This document shows positions 34,196 to 45,160 of a stretch of DNA of 64,000 nt, in pieces (the first letter of the stretch is position 1; every line of letters starts with the position of its first letter). A program made the translations under genes and the position numbers. This DNA comes from Mesostigma viride (lineage: Eukaryota > Streptophyta > Mesostigmatophyceae > Mesostigmatales > Mesostigmataceae): assembly GCA_009746045.1 (NCBI GenBank), contig RPFO01000412.1:1027437-1091436 (forward strand), given 5' to 3'. Below the pieces are notes generated by a model. That model saw only the letters and a list, made by a program, of their open reading frames with translations. It was not told the origin of the DNA and made no database searches.

Positions 34196-34863
34196 ATGGA
34201 GGACAACAACAGCTCGTCGAGCGTGCTCCCAAACGCCGGTGAGGGGGGTCCGCCTCGGCTGCCCCCGCCCCGGCTGGCCACCTCTCCGCCCCTCGGTCGG
34301 CATGCGTTCGGGCTGGTCCCTGTGGCGAGGGTGGCCCACTCGGCACCAGTCAACGACCCGGTACCTGTGCAGCCTGTACCGGGCGGGTGGCCCTTGCCCC
34401 CGCAACAGGGGCCCGAAGACCCGGGAGCGCGTCCTGCTTTCGATGGCGCGGGCGGGGGGGGGGTACCGCCGCGGGGTCGGTTCGACAGGACCCGGCCACC
34501 GTCTCGGGGCTTCCTGTTGCGATGGGCAGGTTTGTCGACAGCCGTGGCGATGTGTGGGTGCGAGCACCATATGATCCTGTGGCCCCCCCCCTGCAGGGGT
34601 GACATGGCGGGGGTCAATAGGCGATCACGAACGCGACGGCGACTTCTTCGGCTACGAAGCCGACGCGCTGTACACGGAGTATCCGCTTGACGAGGGGACG
34701 GCGGCGGCGCCGACGTACAATCCGAGGGGCCCGGACGATGGGCGGTCACCCGTCTATCACCCCGACGGTGGTGACGAAGTCGCCCCGGTTGAGGACCGGG
34801 CCGACGAGGAGCCCATTGGCAGCGACGCGCCATGGCAGCGACGACAGCGGCAGCGACGGGGCT
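34196..34863 (+). CDS. acidic/proline-rich hypothetical protein with two homopolymer frame breaks
   Basis: From an ATG at 34196 (MEDNNSSSSV) the frame codes a Pro-rich region to a run of 10 G at 34454-34463. One added base continues it into TAAGSVRQDPATV, MGRFVDSRGDVWVRAP and DPVAPPLQ. A second break falls at a run of 9 C (34583-34591). One added base there continues it into DHERDGDFFGYEADALY and an acidic tail (GGDEVAPVEDRADEEP) ending at a stop at 34861-34863. I judge these one gene because each downstream segment has low stop density and charged, protein-like composition. Small introns are the alternative: the CCCCCCCTGCAG at 34585-34596 looks like an acceptor. Not recognised. Confidence 0.4.
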
Positions 34864-35132
34864 AACGAGGCCTGTCGGGGGTGGCGGTCGGGGGTGGGGG
34901 GGGTGGGGTGGGTGGGTGGGTGGGTGGGGTGGGGGGGGGGGGGGTGGGGGGGAGTTTATGCCCGGTGCGCGACGCTTGTCGCTCGTGTCTGTCTCGGTTG
35001 TGTATATTGCATTGCGGACTGCTTGGCGAGCTGGTCGAGTTGAGTGGACCCGCACCAGGCCCGGGCGAGTGAGGGAGCTTCCGATCAGCGGGGATGCGGG
35101 GGGGCGACTTCGGCAACCGGCGCGGCGTGTAG

Positions 35133-35624
35133 GTGGATGGGCGGGAGGGACGCGGCGGATGGCCAGCCCGGGGTCCCCTCGATTCGGAGTATGGGCATGG
35201 CCAACGATCACCGGGCGCACAGAGTGGCGTTTCCGGTGGCTCCCCTGCGGCCAGCCGGGGCGGAGGGCGGCGCCGTGCCCAGCCAGTCTCTGTCTTGGCT
35301 ACCACCGGCCCTCGCCACATTTGCGATACTGGTCACTCGCCAACGTGCCCGTCGCGGGGGTGCAGAGCCGGGGCTGGGACCTGGTGGTCCGGGCCCAGGT
35401 GGATACCCGGTGACAGTATGGTCGTTCAGGGCTGGCGGATACCGGTCGGGACGACCGTCGGACTGTACGACAATCTGGCAGGCACGGCCCTGGTGCGTCC
35501 GTTGCACAAGGGAGATGTGTCTAGCTTGGGTGCCGGCGATTGCAATAAACGCGTCTCTCTATTGCGTGAGAAAGCACCGACGTTGCTCGCCACGGTTTGC
35601 CCTGCAGCTCAGTCCATACGTTGA
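35133..35624 (+). CDS. uncertain open frame, possibly a 3' exon
   Basis: The last 65 residues (after MVVQGWRIPVGTTVGLYDN, with ALVRPLHKGDVSSLGAGD) look like protein and end at a clean stop. The first part overlaps other equally open frames (for example SQSLSWLPPALATFAI in the neighbouring frame), so exon borders are unresolved. It may belong to the gene starting at 34196. No homology recognised. Confidence 0.25.
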   Translation: MDGREGRGGWPARGPLDSEYGHGQRSPGAQSGVSGGSPAASRGGGRRRAQPVSVLATTGPRHICDTGHSPTCPSRGCRAGAGTWWSGPRWIPGDSMVVQGWRIPVGTTVGLYDNLAGTALVRPLHKGDVSSLGAGDCNKRVSLLREKAPTLLATVCPAAQSIR

Positions 35625-35639
35625 CAGGAGGAAGTGAGG

Positions 35640-36870
35640 TGTTCTCCGTTTGCTGACGGGTTGCGCAAGACCGCAGGCTGGCCGCCGGTCTTTATACTCA
35701 CGTACCGAGTTTGGGTTTACGAGGCGTGTTCATAGGTCGTATCCACGACGCACGTGAGACGTAGAATGCGGCAAAGCATGGAGACCAACACCCGATATTT
35801 CTTTGTTCTTTATTCACTATGCAGGTATGCACCCCCACCACTGTATATTATATAAGTCGATTAAGTTAGCAAACAGGCCCAGTGCGTGTGAGCTCTTGGT
35901 CTTTCACGCCGCGTTGAGGCAGTTGCTCGGGACAGCAACCTTCAGCCCGAACACCAATCCCCGCCCTGTTGGTCACTTCCATGTTCAAGTGGGCAACCAG
36001 AGCGCGTGCTTCCGAGATAGCTTGGTCATCCCCGTGACCAGGCTATATGCTTCTTTGTTGCTCCTCGTTCCCGTCGGCGTGACGAGGCACGTGCGGGCGT
36101 GCAAGCAATTCCCCAACGTCCACTGGCATCAGTGCACAGCCAGGACGAGCGGGATTATATAGCGGCATTATATAGTACCACCAGATATTCGATACGCAAA
36201 TTAAATACATACAGGTTATATTCTGTGAGGTCTTATCCAGGAATTAATCCCGTCACCTCGGTAGAGCCTCCAGTACAATGACCTTCTGGCGGTGAGTTAC
36301 ATTAATCCCAGATACTAATCCCGTAAAACCCAGTACATATTCATCATAAGTATAACAAATCCATGACAATTAAAATACCACTCGACCAAATAAGGCGTAT
36401 TGCGATAGTTTGCCGGTTTCTCTCAACAGGGGTCTACTGGCGCCCGTCGTACGGCGCCCGTCTACTTGCCGGATGGTAAACTGCCGCCGCAAACAAATGA
36501 CAAAATGAAACGCATAGGCAACAATTAAATCCTGCCCCGGGGAACTAGGGAAGTCGGAACAGGCAAACACCTGAAACCAGCTCGCGTACAAACATAATAC
36601 CAGGGAACCGAACCCCGCCCTATAAACCCCAGTACGAAGGTTCCCAGACAATTGTGAGAAGTATGTGCAAATACACCTCTCTTTTAAAATAGAATACATG
36701 GTCTGTAATGGACCTGTTAACCTCGTGTAGTCGACAGCATGAACCCCAGCCAAAACCTGGCTGTGTCTGATTATGATCAGAGCGAGTGTACCGTGGTCCA
36801 CGATCCTTATTACAGACTAAAACACGGGTACTGTGCCAGTCACGACGCTGACACTACCACACAACCTGCT
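35640..36870. other. intergenic
   Basis: A plus frame at 35803-36162 and a minus frame at 36370-36801 are open but unrecognised. The latter faintly resembles the helical DNA-binding part of tyrosine recombinases. Confidence 0.35.
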
Positions 36871-36873
36871 TCT

Positions 36874-38400
36874 TCAATGCCCTATATCCAGGCACCAACT
36901 TACACAGCTTGCTGCGATGGGTCCATAAGAGATGATGGAACCTAGTACTGCGCTGCTGCCTTCTACACTAGCTCGGTCAAAGCAATCGGCAGGATTGTCA
37001 ACCCCAGTGATATGCTCAATACTGGCCAAGGAGGACAGTTCCTTTGGAAGGCGATAATCCAGGTCCCTACTTCTGGCCATCTGCCTGTGCACAAGCTGCA
37101 CCTTCCCCATGGAGCCTGTTTTGAGAAGAGCGGTAACCCAAAGTGGCCAAGGAGTGTTGGAAGTCATCTGATGAAGCAACTCCTTCAGATAGAGGCTTGC
37201 GTGAATGCCTTCACAAATAGCCCTGCATTCGGCCACACCACTGCTGACAGCCACCCGCGGGTGCAGGCGACTGCACCAGCTAACCCAACTCCGCAGCGGG
37301 CCTTCGTGTCTGAGCACAAAAAGCCCTGCAGCCTTGCCCCTGACCTTGGAGACCTGCATGCTGTCCATTGTGCTATCCACATACAGTCCCGTCGAAATGG
37401 GGTGTGAGAAATCCACTGCAGCCGACAGGATGCCAGATGAAGCCCTGGCCTGATCAGCCGCCTTGGCAGACCCTAGCTCCATCAGCATGCCATCAGGCTA
37501 CCTGGCTACGACCATAAGGTCTGGCCTGGAAATACCCGCCACCCAAGCAGGCATGCCCCTGACCATAAGACACGGTGCCTGCGTGATGAATGGACGAAGC
37601 ATGCTAATTCATGGGGGTTTCTTGATAACCGTTTCCCCCCCCCCCCCCCCCCCCCCACCACCACCCCACCACCACCACCACCAGCATGCGCCATTCTCCC
37701 CCCCTTTTTCACCAGTGTGGCCTCCCTGCCCGCAAACGGGAGAGGCTCATTCTCCACCGGCCATTGCTCCCTACCCAGAGGAAACTCGGACTGAATGACG
37801 GGGATCCGCTGCTCAAGCCACGACGTAGGAGCCAGCAGGTGCAGGTCATCCCCGTGCAGCGAACCATACATGCACCAGTTGGTATGCCTTCCCATTGCCC
37901 CAGAAACAAACAGGGGTCTTTAGGTTAAACCTTCAAGATGCAATGCTCCTTCAGAAAACGGTCGCGTGTCTCCTGCCAGATTATTGGACTTGACCCCAGA
38001 CCCTCCAGGCCCCTGAGGATTTTCAGGAACTCACTCAGTGTGAATGTCCCTTTTCCATACCGCAGGCACCCTGACTTGGAAAGGCGTCTTGCCCTCCCAC
38101 TTTTCATGTGCCACGCCTGCATCTCCCTCCAGAAATGCCCTATCATTGAAGTCTACCGCCACTGAGCCGTAGTCCAAGCCCTTGTTGAGAAGGCATAGAA
38201 GTACACACAGCCGCAGGCCCGCAGCCTCCAGGTGTCATGCAACATGCCAGGGGTATAAAACTCGTCAGCAGTGCACTCACCAGTACTCTTGAACTCGTTC
38301 AGCGCTGGCCTGACATCTGGTACCTAGACCCCGTCCACCTCCTTCGTCTTGATGACAAACTTGAGCTTGAGTAGGCGCCGTGCAGGAGGCAGGTCATTGG
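36874..38400 (-). pseudogene. RT and RNase H region of the copia-like remnant
   Basis: RT motifs occur in order but in several frames. The catalytic box reads HGDDLHL where copia elements have YVDDLL. RNase H keeps the D.S and AEC..(I)CEG..(A) helix that corresponds to the usual TEAEY..L.EA.KE. A 22-C run at 37635-37656 separates RT from RNase H. Confidence 0.6.
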
Positions 38401-38439
38401 CAGGTTCCACGCGTTTCCTGGAGATCCAGTCCTCCCCAT

Positions 38440-38990
38440 ACTTAATCAGACCCAGTGTGACCTGGCCGGGGGGACACGTACTGGGAGAGGACATGAGCTT
38501 CACCGGGCCTTGGTAGTTTGATAGGGCTGCTTCCAGCAAGTGAGCGAGGACCAACGCCCAAACTGCTTGGACGACTAGCAGCTGGCAATATGCGGTCATC
38601 CACCAAGGGCTCCTGCCCCTGGCACACCTGCACACGCATAACCGTCCTGGCTACTGCACGTGATAGACGAGTGGTCCTGAAATCAATCAGTGTGGTATAG
38701 TGACCAGCCCCTCCCTTAGTCAGGCGAGAGGACGTGATCACTACTCCATCCTGGCATATGAAATTCTGCCCCGGACTTACAGCAGGTCCCTGATAGCCCT
38801 CCAAGACACAACAAAATGTTGTGTCATGTCCAAGGACATGAACAGATGCCTCACCCATTACCTTCACGTGTACCCCGCCGCCGAAGTCAGACACATACTG
38901 AGAGGTCCACCCTCGTGCCCGGCCAGCACGAGCATGCATGGGGTCAGACACTCTTAAAGCTGCACCAGCTGTCAATGACGGCTTCATATG
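38440..38990 (-). pseudogene. retropepsin-like protease region of the copia-like remnant
   Basis: The catalytic DSG(A) is cut by one inserted base: one frame reads EAVIDSW, the next continues GAALRVSDPMHARAG. Downstream, GEASVHVLGHDTTFCCVLEG and SPGQNFICQDGVVI match the flap and hydrophobic strands that follow in copia proteases. Confidence 0.45.
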
Positions 38991-39369
38991 AACCTGAACC
39001 TCCCCAGGTGACCTGGGGCCATCCTGAACATGTAGATCACCCTCTTGTTGCCCAGATATAACATCTGCATTGGGGCACCTGCCCCCCCCCCCCCCCCCCC
39101 CCCCCCTTGGGTGAATTATGGTGTGTAGGGTTGGCCCCAGACAGACATTGCTCCTTGTTTTCCTCTGGTTGATTGACTGCCATTGGACCGCGGGCCTGCC
39201 TGCCCAGCACTTGTTCTTGTTATGTTGGTTGTTCGTGTTCTTGTTGCTGCCCTGGCCGTGGGTCTTCTTGAAGGAAGGACACTCTTTCGTGATGTGCCCT
39301 CACCCCTTGCACATGTAGCACTGGATCGATTTTTGACTAGCCCTGGCCACCACCCCCGTTGTCAGACGC

Positions 39370-40154
39370 GTTACCCTGCTTGGGCTTGCCACCCACCCTC
39401 GATCCCGAACACCGACTTGGCATGTGATTGCCCATCAGGGGCTGGCGAATGGTTTGCCGTCCGCTTGTTGTGGTCACCCCCACGCCCCCCTTGGCTTCTG
39501 TCAGCCTCAGACGCTTTGGAGCCCCCCTGGGCACGCCCACCTGCATGGGTTGCCTTCATCGCCGGCACTCCACCCTCAAACAGCCCCTCGTCTTCCAGGG
39601 CTTGCTTGATGATGGCCTTGTAGGCATTCGTGGTGGATTGAGGAGCGCACGTGACCTTGAGAGATCCGCGCGGGGCTTTGTCCAGCATAGAGACCTTCAA
39701 CCAGTTGGTCAGGGCTGTGTTGTCTGCCACGTTGAAACCGCGGGCCGGCCCTGCCTCCCTCCAACATTTTGAAATAGATCCGTGCGTGCTGGATGAGGTC
39801 TCCCTTGACCTCCCACCCTTGATACTTGTCCTGCCAATTGATCCCCACTGTATTCCGTTGGTCCGGCTCCAGCAGCTCTGTCAGCTCTACCACGTGGACT
39901 GCCCAGGCCCGGCTGGCCTTATTGCATTCTCTGGTGAGGTCTTTAATCCGGTCTGTGCATTTGCCAAAATCCTGGCTGCCTATCCAGATCTGGTAATAGT
40001 TAGTACCCCCGCGCAGACTTGGAAACCCCTCTAGTCCTTCCTCAAACTCATCTGCCTGCTTTGGCTTAGAGTCCGACGTGACAGGTTGCAGCTGGGACCT
40101 CAATAAGGAGACCCTCCGTGGTGAGGTTAAAACCGTGCACAGGTCGTGTATCAT
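39370..40154 (-). pseudogene. Gag region of the copia-like remnant
   Basis: The first frame (40154-39576) contains NYYQIWIGSQDFGKC and NWQDKYQGWEVKGDL. A frameshift near 39745 passes into DNTALTNWLKVSMLDKAPR and AYKAIIKQALEDEG, then a Gly/Lys-rich basic tail (HAGGRAQGGSKASEADR) before the zinc knuckle. This order suits a capsid-plus-nucleocapsid protein. Confidence 0.5.
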
Positions 40155-40296
40155 TTTTTGTTGAGAGGGATATTGGTTACTTCACCGGGGACACCCACGT
40201 CATCTACGTGAGCCGTCCCACTACCCGCGCGCACCCCCATCATTCCCACTGGCTTGGACGCCCTTGCTATGACGTCGCCCGTCTGCCCATTAATTA

Positions 40297-40560
40297 ATTC
40301 ATTAATTAAACTCGTGCTCCCGTTCGGGAGTCACGGAGTACCGAAGTGCTTTTATTCAATGTGTGTGCACTACAGGAGAAAGGGCAGAGACCCCCCCAGT
40401 CTCCTTCATGCCAAAGGCATGCCACAGCTGCAATCGGGCGCGGCAGGTAATATAGTTACTTATTTTTACACAGAAATGCACTTTCCCACGAGAATAGACA
40501 CTTTTCTTCCAAGTGTTGCTCATAAGTGCACGACAAGCCAGATTAATTAATCGACAAGTT
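40297..40560. mobile_element. small AT-ended dispersed element (MITE-like), copy 1
   Basis: Starts in TTAATTAAACTCGTGCTCCC and ends in ATTAATTAATCGAC. Internal blocks (TTTATTC, GTGTGTGCA, GAGAAAGGGCAGAG, ATAAGTGCACGACA) match 52927-53125. No coding capacity. Confidence 0.65.
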
Positions 40561-41600
40561 AATTGATTAATAAACACGTTGATAAACACGCTCCACCAAG
40601 GGCGATGGTCAGGGAAGTGCGTCCACGCCATGCCAATCCGTCTTATCATGCTGCCCTCGCACCAAGGAAGCCAACTGCCGAGCAGCTTGAATTGGCCCGC
40701 AGCTAGTGATTGATGTACCTCGGTGTGCTATATAAGAGGCAAGGTCTTGGTGGGGGTCCTTCCATGCCAATGACAAAGGCAGGCACTAGGTTTCTCTTGT
40801 TACCAGCATGGGGGTTCCATGCCTAGTTTCTAAGTTTCATGTGATAATATGTGTCCCGTGCCTGAGATTCGGCTGGAAATAACACCAAAGTGTGAAAAAA
40901 CCGTAGTCTTCAACGATCAAGGCTCTTATGGTTGACCAGGTCAGGATGCATACGTATGTTTACTTCGTATTTTCTTCATCAAGCGGCTCCCAGCGTCCCT
41001 GCAAAGCCTTGGAAATTGAACATTAATTGATGTATATGCGTTCAATCATCATTTTTTTCCCTTTCTTTCTTATCTGTGCCCGGTCAAATGGTAGATCGAG
41101 GGTAGAACGGTAGCACTGAGTCTGTTTCACGCGTGGCAAGGGTGCACCAGGGTCTCCCTTGGTCCCAGTCTCGGGGTTTCATGCCTAGTTTCTCACTGTC
41201 ATGTGGTATTACGTGTACCCTGCATGGGCTGGACTGGAAATAACACGACATCGTAGAAACCCTCGTCTGCAATTGTCAAGGCTCCTAGGGTCGACCATGT
41301 CAGGCTGCAACTTCCTGTTTTATGCATTGGTTGTTCGTCAGGGAGCTCCCGGCAGTCGTGCAATGCCTTGGCATATAGACGTTACATGATATGAAAGCGT
41401 TCTACCACCGATCTACTGCCGTTGTACGGTCTTTTGGGCCAGGCAGGGTGGTAGAACAACGGTAGAAAGGTAATAGAGAGGTTGCAATGGGTGTGTGTTA
41501 AGACTGGGAAGGGTGCACTAAGTTTACATTGGTCCCATACGAGGGATCTGCGCTGATCATATGGATAAGAAAATGACATAGTCAGCACCCGCGCCCAACC
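40561..41600. other. intergenic with a diverged direct duplication
   Basis: The segment at about 40795-41010 (TTCCATGCCTAGTTTCT, GTCAGGATGCA) is repeated in diverged form at 41178-41380 (TTCATGCCTAGTTTCTCA, GTCAGGCTGCA). No gene recognised. Confidence 0.45.
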
Positions 41601-41601
41601 A

Positions 41602-41880
41602 ATGCTTATTCACATGCTCTACATTATACAATGCAACCGAGACTTGGTCTGCGGCAAAGCATGGAGAATGACAAAGGGGCGTGCCGCGGCGGAGAGGCAT
41701 GCGGACATGGAAGCAGCATTCGTTGACAAATATTCACGAGTGTTTACCGATCCAAAAAACAGTGCCACACAGGGCGTCCCCGTCGTGGCCAGCAAAGACG
41801 GGGTCCCCATCCGATGGCACGCAGGCCATGTCATTATCGACGCTGAACAGTCATCGCGGCTTCTCCCCACACGCACGTGA
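41602..41880 (+). CDS. small hypothetical open frame
   Basis: 92 residues with a protein-like middle (TKGRAAAERHADMEAAFVDK, VPVVASKDGVPIRWHAGHV). It ends just where the RING-type gene ends on the other strand. It could be an exon, a LINE ORF1 fragment or chance. Not recognised. Confidence 0.25.
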   Translation: MLIHMLYIIQCNRDLVCGKAWRMTKGRAAAERHADMEAAFVDKYSRVFTDPKNSATQGVPVVASKDGVPIRWHAGHVIIDAEQSSRLLPTRT

Positions 41881-41890
41881 CCAGCTCCTT

Positions 41891-43411
41891 CTACGGGCCC
41901 CAGTCGCCCCCCTCGCCAGCGGGGGGCGCCCCCCTGCCACCCCCCCCCCCTTCTTCGTCCGGCGGTCCGTGTCGCCCCTGTCCGTCGCGGGCCCCGGCCC
42001 CTTGCGGCTCCGGCGTGGGAGATCCCGGTGACCGGTGGTGTGGGGGGGTGACAGCGGTCCCATACTCGGAATCCTGCATCTCGTAGAATGCATCCACCCC
42101 GTACCCACGACCGCTGATCACGAAGGCGAGCGCCGTCTGCGTGGCGTCGAGTTCGAAAAACGGGGGCTGCAGTTTGGCCACGTGCTCAGGAGGGCGCCTC
42201 TCCTTGACGCATATGGGGCAGTCGACGTCGCCCGGCTGCTTCTGCGTGTGCAGGAACTGCACGGCGCAGTCCCCGCAGACACCGCCGACGTGGAAGTGCC
42301 TGTCCCTCGTCGTCCCAGAGTGTACGCTGTCCATAGTTGTAGCACACAGCAGGCAGCGGTCCAGTTTGTGCAGATCGGGGCTGGACCAGCATGCCATTTC
42401 GAGGGCGTCCATGAACTCGTCGGTATAGATCACCCGGTCTGGGGCGCGTGTCCCCCCCCCCCCCCCCCCCCCCCCTTCTTCGTCGGGCGGTCTTTCTCGC
42501 ACCTGGCCGCCGCGGGCTCCGGCTCATCGCGGCTCCGGGAGGGGAGAGGCTGGCGACCGGGGGGGGAGTGGGGGGCGACCTCGGGCCCATAAGCCTCCCC
42601 GGACTCATCCGACTCGTTTCCTTCATCGCTGCCGTGCCCCCAGCCGCTGATCAAGTAGGCAAGCGCCGTCTGCGTGGCATCGAGCTCGAAAAACGGGGGC
42701 TGCAGTTTGGCCACGTGCTCAGGAGGGCGCCTCTCCTTGACGCATACGGGGCAGTCGACGTCGCCCGGCTGCTTCTGCGTGCGCAGGAACCGTGCGACGC
42801 ATGCACTGCAGACACCGCCGGCGTGGAAGTGCATGTCCTTGGTCACGCCAGAGTGTACGCCCTGCATGTCTGCAGCACACAGCAGACAGCGGTGCAGCTT
42901 GTCCAGAACAGGGTTGTTGTAACGCCCCACGTCACGGCAGTGCTCGCGCGCCAGGCGGATGGCGGACTCAAACCCGGGGGAACCCCTTCCCCACTCTGGG
43001 ACGATTGCGACACCCCCCCCCCCCCCCCCTCTGCAGGATCCGGCCGGCCTCCGCCGCGGCGGCCTTGCGGAGGGACGAGTCCTTCTCCGCGGCAAACCCC
43101 GCCATCATTTCCCTGCAGCGCCTGCACTCGTGGCATGTGCCAACCTTTGGCAAGAAGGAGGAGATGGGCTTGAGCAGGTGGCAACGTGCGCAGCCGTAAG
43201 TGGGTGCGTGGGGCTCCCTTCCAGGGTTTTCCCTCTTCCACCGCTCGGCACAATCCACGTTCAGCTTGCTCCGCAGACCCTTCTCCCCGGTTTCTGGGTC
43301 GTACATCCACTGTGGACCGTCGTCGAGCCACGTGGGAATCTTGCGGGGGGGGGAGTCATGGGCGAGAAGGTGACGCTGACCCGTCCTGTCACTCGCGGCA
43401 GGGCTGGCCAT
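41891..43411 (-). CDS. zinc-finger protein with duplicated RING-like units; two poly-G frame breaks
   Basis: Starts MASPAASDRTGQRH at 43411. The first module has a treble-clef-like finger (CARCHLLKPISSFLP, CHECRRC). Across a 17-G run the frame changes to unit 1: RCLLCAADMQGVHSG, HFHAGGVCSACVARFL, DVDCPVCVKERRPPEH, FFELDATQTALAYLISG. Across a 24-G run it changes again to unit 2: RCLLCATTMDSVHSG, HFHVGGVCGDCAVQFL, DVDCPICVKERRPPEH, FFELDATQTALAFVISG. Unit 2 ends in a Gly-rich tail with a stop at 41891. The Cys/His spacing C-x2-C...H-x-H-x4-C-x2-C...C-x2-C is RING-like, with His where C3HC4 RINGs have Cys. RING proteins are mostly E3 ubiquitin ligases; that role is inferred. The units are about 75 percent identical by eye. 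Whether poly-G is translated, spliced or mis-sized is open. Confidence 0.6.
42452..42475. repeat. 24-nt C homopolymer between the two RING-like units
   Basis: On the coding strand it reads as a poly-Gly linker after DEE or TKK. The shorter equivalent run (41940-41952) ends the other unit. Confidence 0.9.
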
Positions 43412-44084
43412 GTTGTCGGCTCCCAGACACGCCTGTCGATAGCACCCGCTCGGCTTCTAGCGCAAGGGGCCACGGCGATGGCTGCACTGCGAGGTCCGGG
43501 CTTCCAGTCGCGGGAGCTTGGGTGGCGGCGGGGGTGCAAATCGCCGCCTTTAGGGAAGGGCGGGCGAGGGAGCCAGTGCTTCGGATCGCCCGACGGGTGG
43601 ACGGCGCGGATGTTGTGCCCTGAACCCATCGTAGGGATCGAGAAGAGACGCTCGAGCAGCTCTCGGTCAGACAATGCGGCGAGAGGATGCGATGTCGGAA
43701 ATTGATGTCCTGTGCGATGTCCATGTCACGCAGTATCAAGCAACGTGCGTGTTTGCAACTTGCCCGTTGAAACTCTGTGGCGGAGCCAATTTTCGAAAGA
43801 ACCTGACCCCTATGGTTGCAAATTCGGGACAAAATCGGTGGATGGATGGCTTGACAGATTTTCTTCCCCTATTCCTACGTTTTCTCACGTGTACGGACTT
43901 CATAAGCTTCGTCAATTCTGGCGAACCGAACGGTTCTTCCGAAAATTGGCTCCGCCTGACGACGCAAGACGAACAACATTTGTTCAAGGCGCGATGTTCA
44001 CGGTCATCGAGAGGGCCTGCGTCGGTGCCTTTCCCTGCCTCAAAGCACCGTCCCCTCGAGACCGTGCATGCCTTCTTCTGGCAG

Positions 44085-44115
<31 letters not shown>

Positions 44116-45100
44116 CCCCGCTCTGGCCCTTACCCGGAGCAAGGAACCAATAGATGATCGGTTTGAGACTGACCACGGGGTGTTACTGGTCGATACGCGT
44201 GGTGTTGCTCAGCTCCAACTTCAAGCTGACATTGGGATGATGTTATCCACCGTCCAGGTCAACTGACTAAGTGCGATGTCCATGTACCACATTATTTCCC
44301 ATGTCGAACAAAATTTGTTCAACGCTGTTATATGGAAATAAACTAACACCCATTTCACCGGAAAAATTTGTTCAACGCAGGGGTTACCTATTGGCTATAT
44401 TTGGAAAAAACGTACACCTATTTACCTGGAAATTTGTTCAACGCAAGTTGATTTGAGTTTATTCCAAAACAACAATAGGGCCTGGCTATGGTGGCCCGGA
44501 CGGCGGACGAGATATCACCTTGCGTAGTAAGCTAAACGCGAAACAAAGGGCAGATTCGGATTCAGCACGAAAAGGTACGTCTAGCCAATTCTTTTGAGGG
44601 GCGGAAAAGCTAGCCGTCACTTGAAACGGGTGGGTAGAAGGAGCGGGCCTTACGAATCGCAAGTCCGCCCCTCGCCTCACTGTTTCTAGTGACGGCTACC
44701 CCATTATGGCATTCGGTCAGTGAGTCACGGCTCGGATTCGAAAACCCATCGACAGGATGGACTTGGCCTGGGCCCCTCCACCTGGGTGGGCGAGTAGTCT
44801 CCTTGGAGCGTGACCTCCTGTACCCTCGGTTACCCTTTCACCGGCGCAATGACTATGGAACAGTTGTTGCCACACTAGGTGATCCGCTATCACCAGGACA
44901 CCTCCGTAACGACTTTTCTCAGTACTTGCTGCCATTACCCAAACGCGGGTGTAATGCAGCCGTTCCAATCGCTTTGGTTCTGCTCATAGCACACTGCACA
45001 GTAGGTCTCTCTTTTAATGACTATCTCACGCCCACGCCCTGTTCATGTTGTGCCGTGTCTTTCACCTTTCGCAGGTCCAATCTCACCACGCCACGGGGAC
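43412..45100. other. intergenic, with C homopolymer and TTGTTCAACGC motifs
   Basis: A 30-C run at 44085-44114. At 44315, 44368 and 44434 the motif TTGTTCAACGC recurs at 50-66 bp spacing, with AACGTACACCTATTTACCTGG between (also at 33394). A sequence at 43978-44025 resembles the 207-212 bp array unit (TTTGTTCAAGGCGCGATGTT). No gene recognised. Confidence 0.5.
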
Positions 45101-45160
45101 CCACATAGAACCGACGACTGCTGATACAGTATCCGGAAGGGTCAGATGGAGCCCAGCCAT

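Larger units (their letters stand above)
36874..40160 (-). mobile_element. Ty1/copia-like retrotransposon remnant without visible integrase
   Basis: Reading along the minus strand: Gag (40154-39370); a CCHC zinc knuckle at about 39330-39285 (CYMCKG-stop-GHITKEC); a retropepsin-like region (about 38990-38640); RT from about 38390 (LLKLKFVIKTKEVDG, then GLGSSPIIWQETRDRFLKE, DPCLFLG and GDDLHLLAPTSW); and RNase H (37488-36950: VAVSSGVAECRAICEGIHAS, IEHITGVDNPADCF). The order and RNase H pattern are copia-type. Integrase normally lies between protease and RT; here protease and RT are adjacent. C runs interrupt it at 37635-37656 and 39082-39106. I found no LTRs by eye. Confidence 0.65.

Noticed and set aside
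36370-36801. Tyrosine recombinase domain after the copia-like RNase H
   Set aside because: Only a short helical resemblance (DLIVAYAFHFVICLRRQFTI); no R..H-x-x-R..Y residues follow. Kept only as a side note to the copia finding.
43013-43036. Plus-strand 3' splice site (C17 then TCTGCAG)
   Set aside because: The acceptor look comes from poly-C; the protein-like segments on both sides are on the minus strand.
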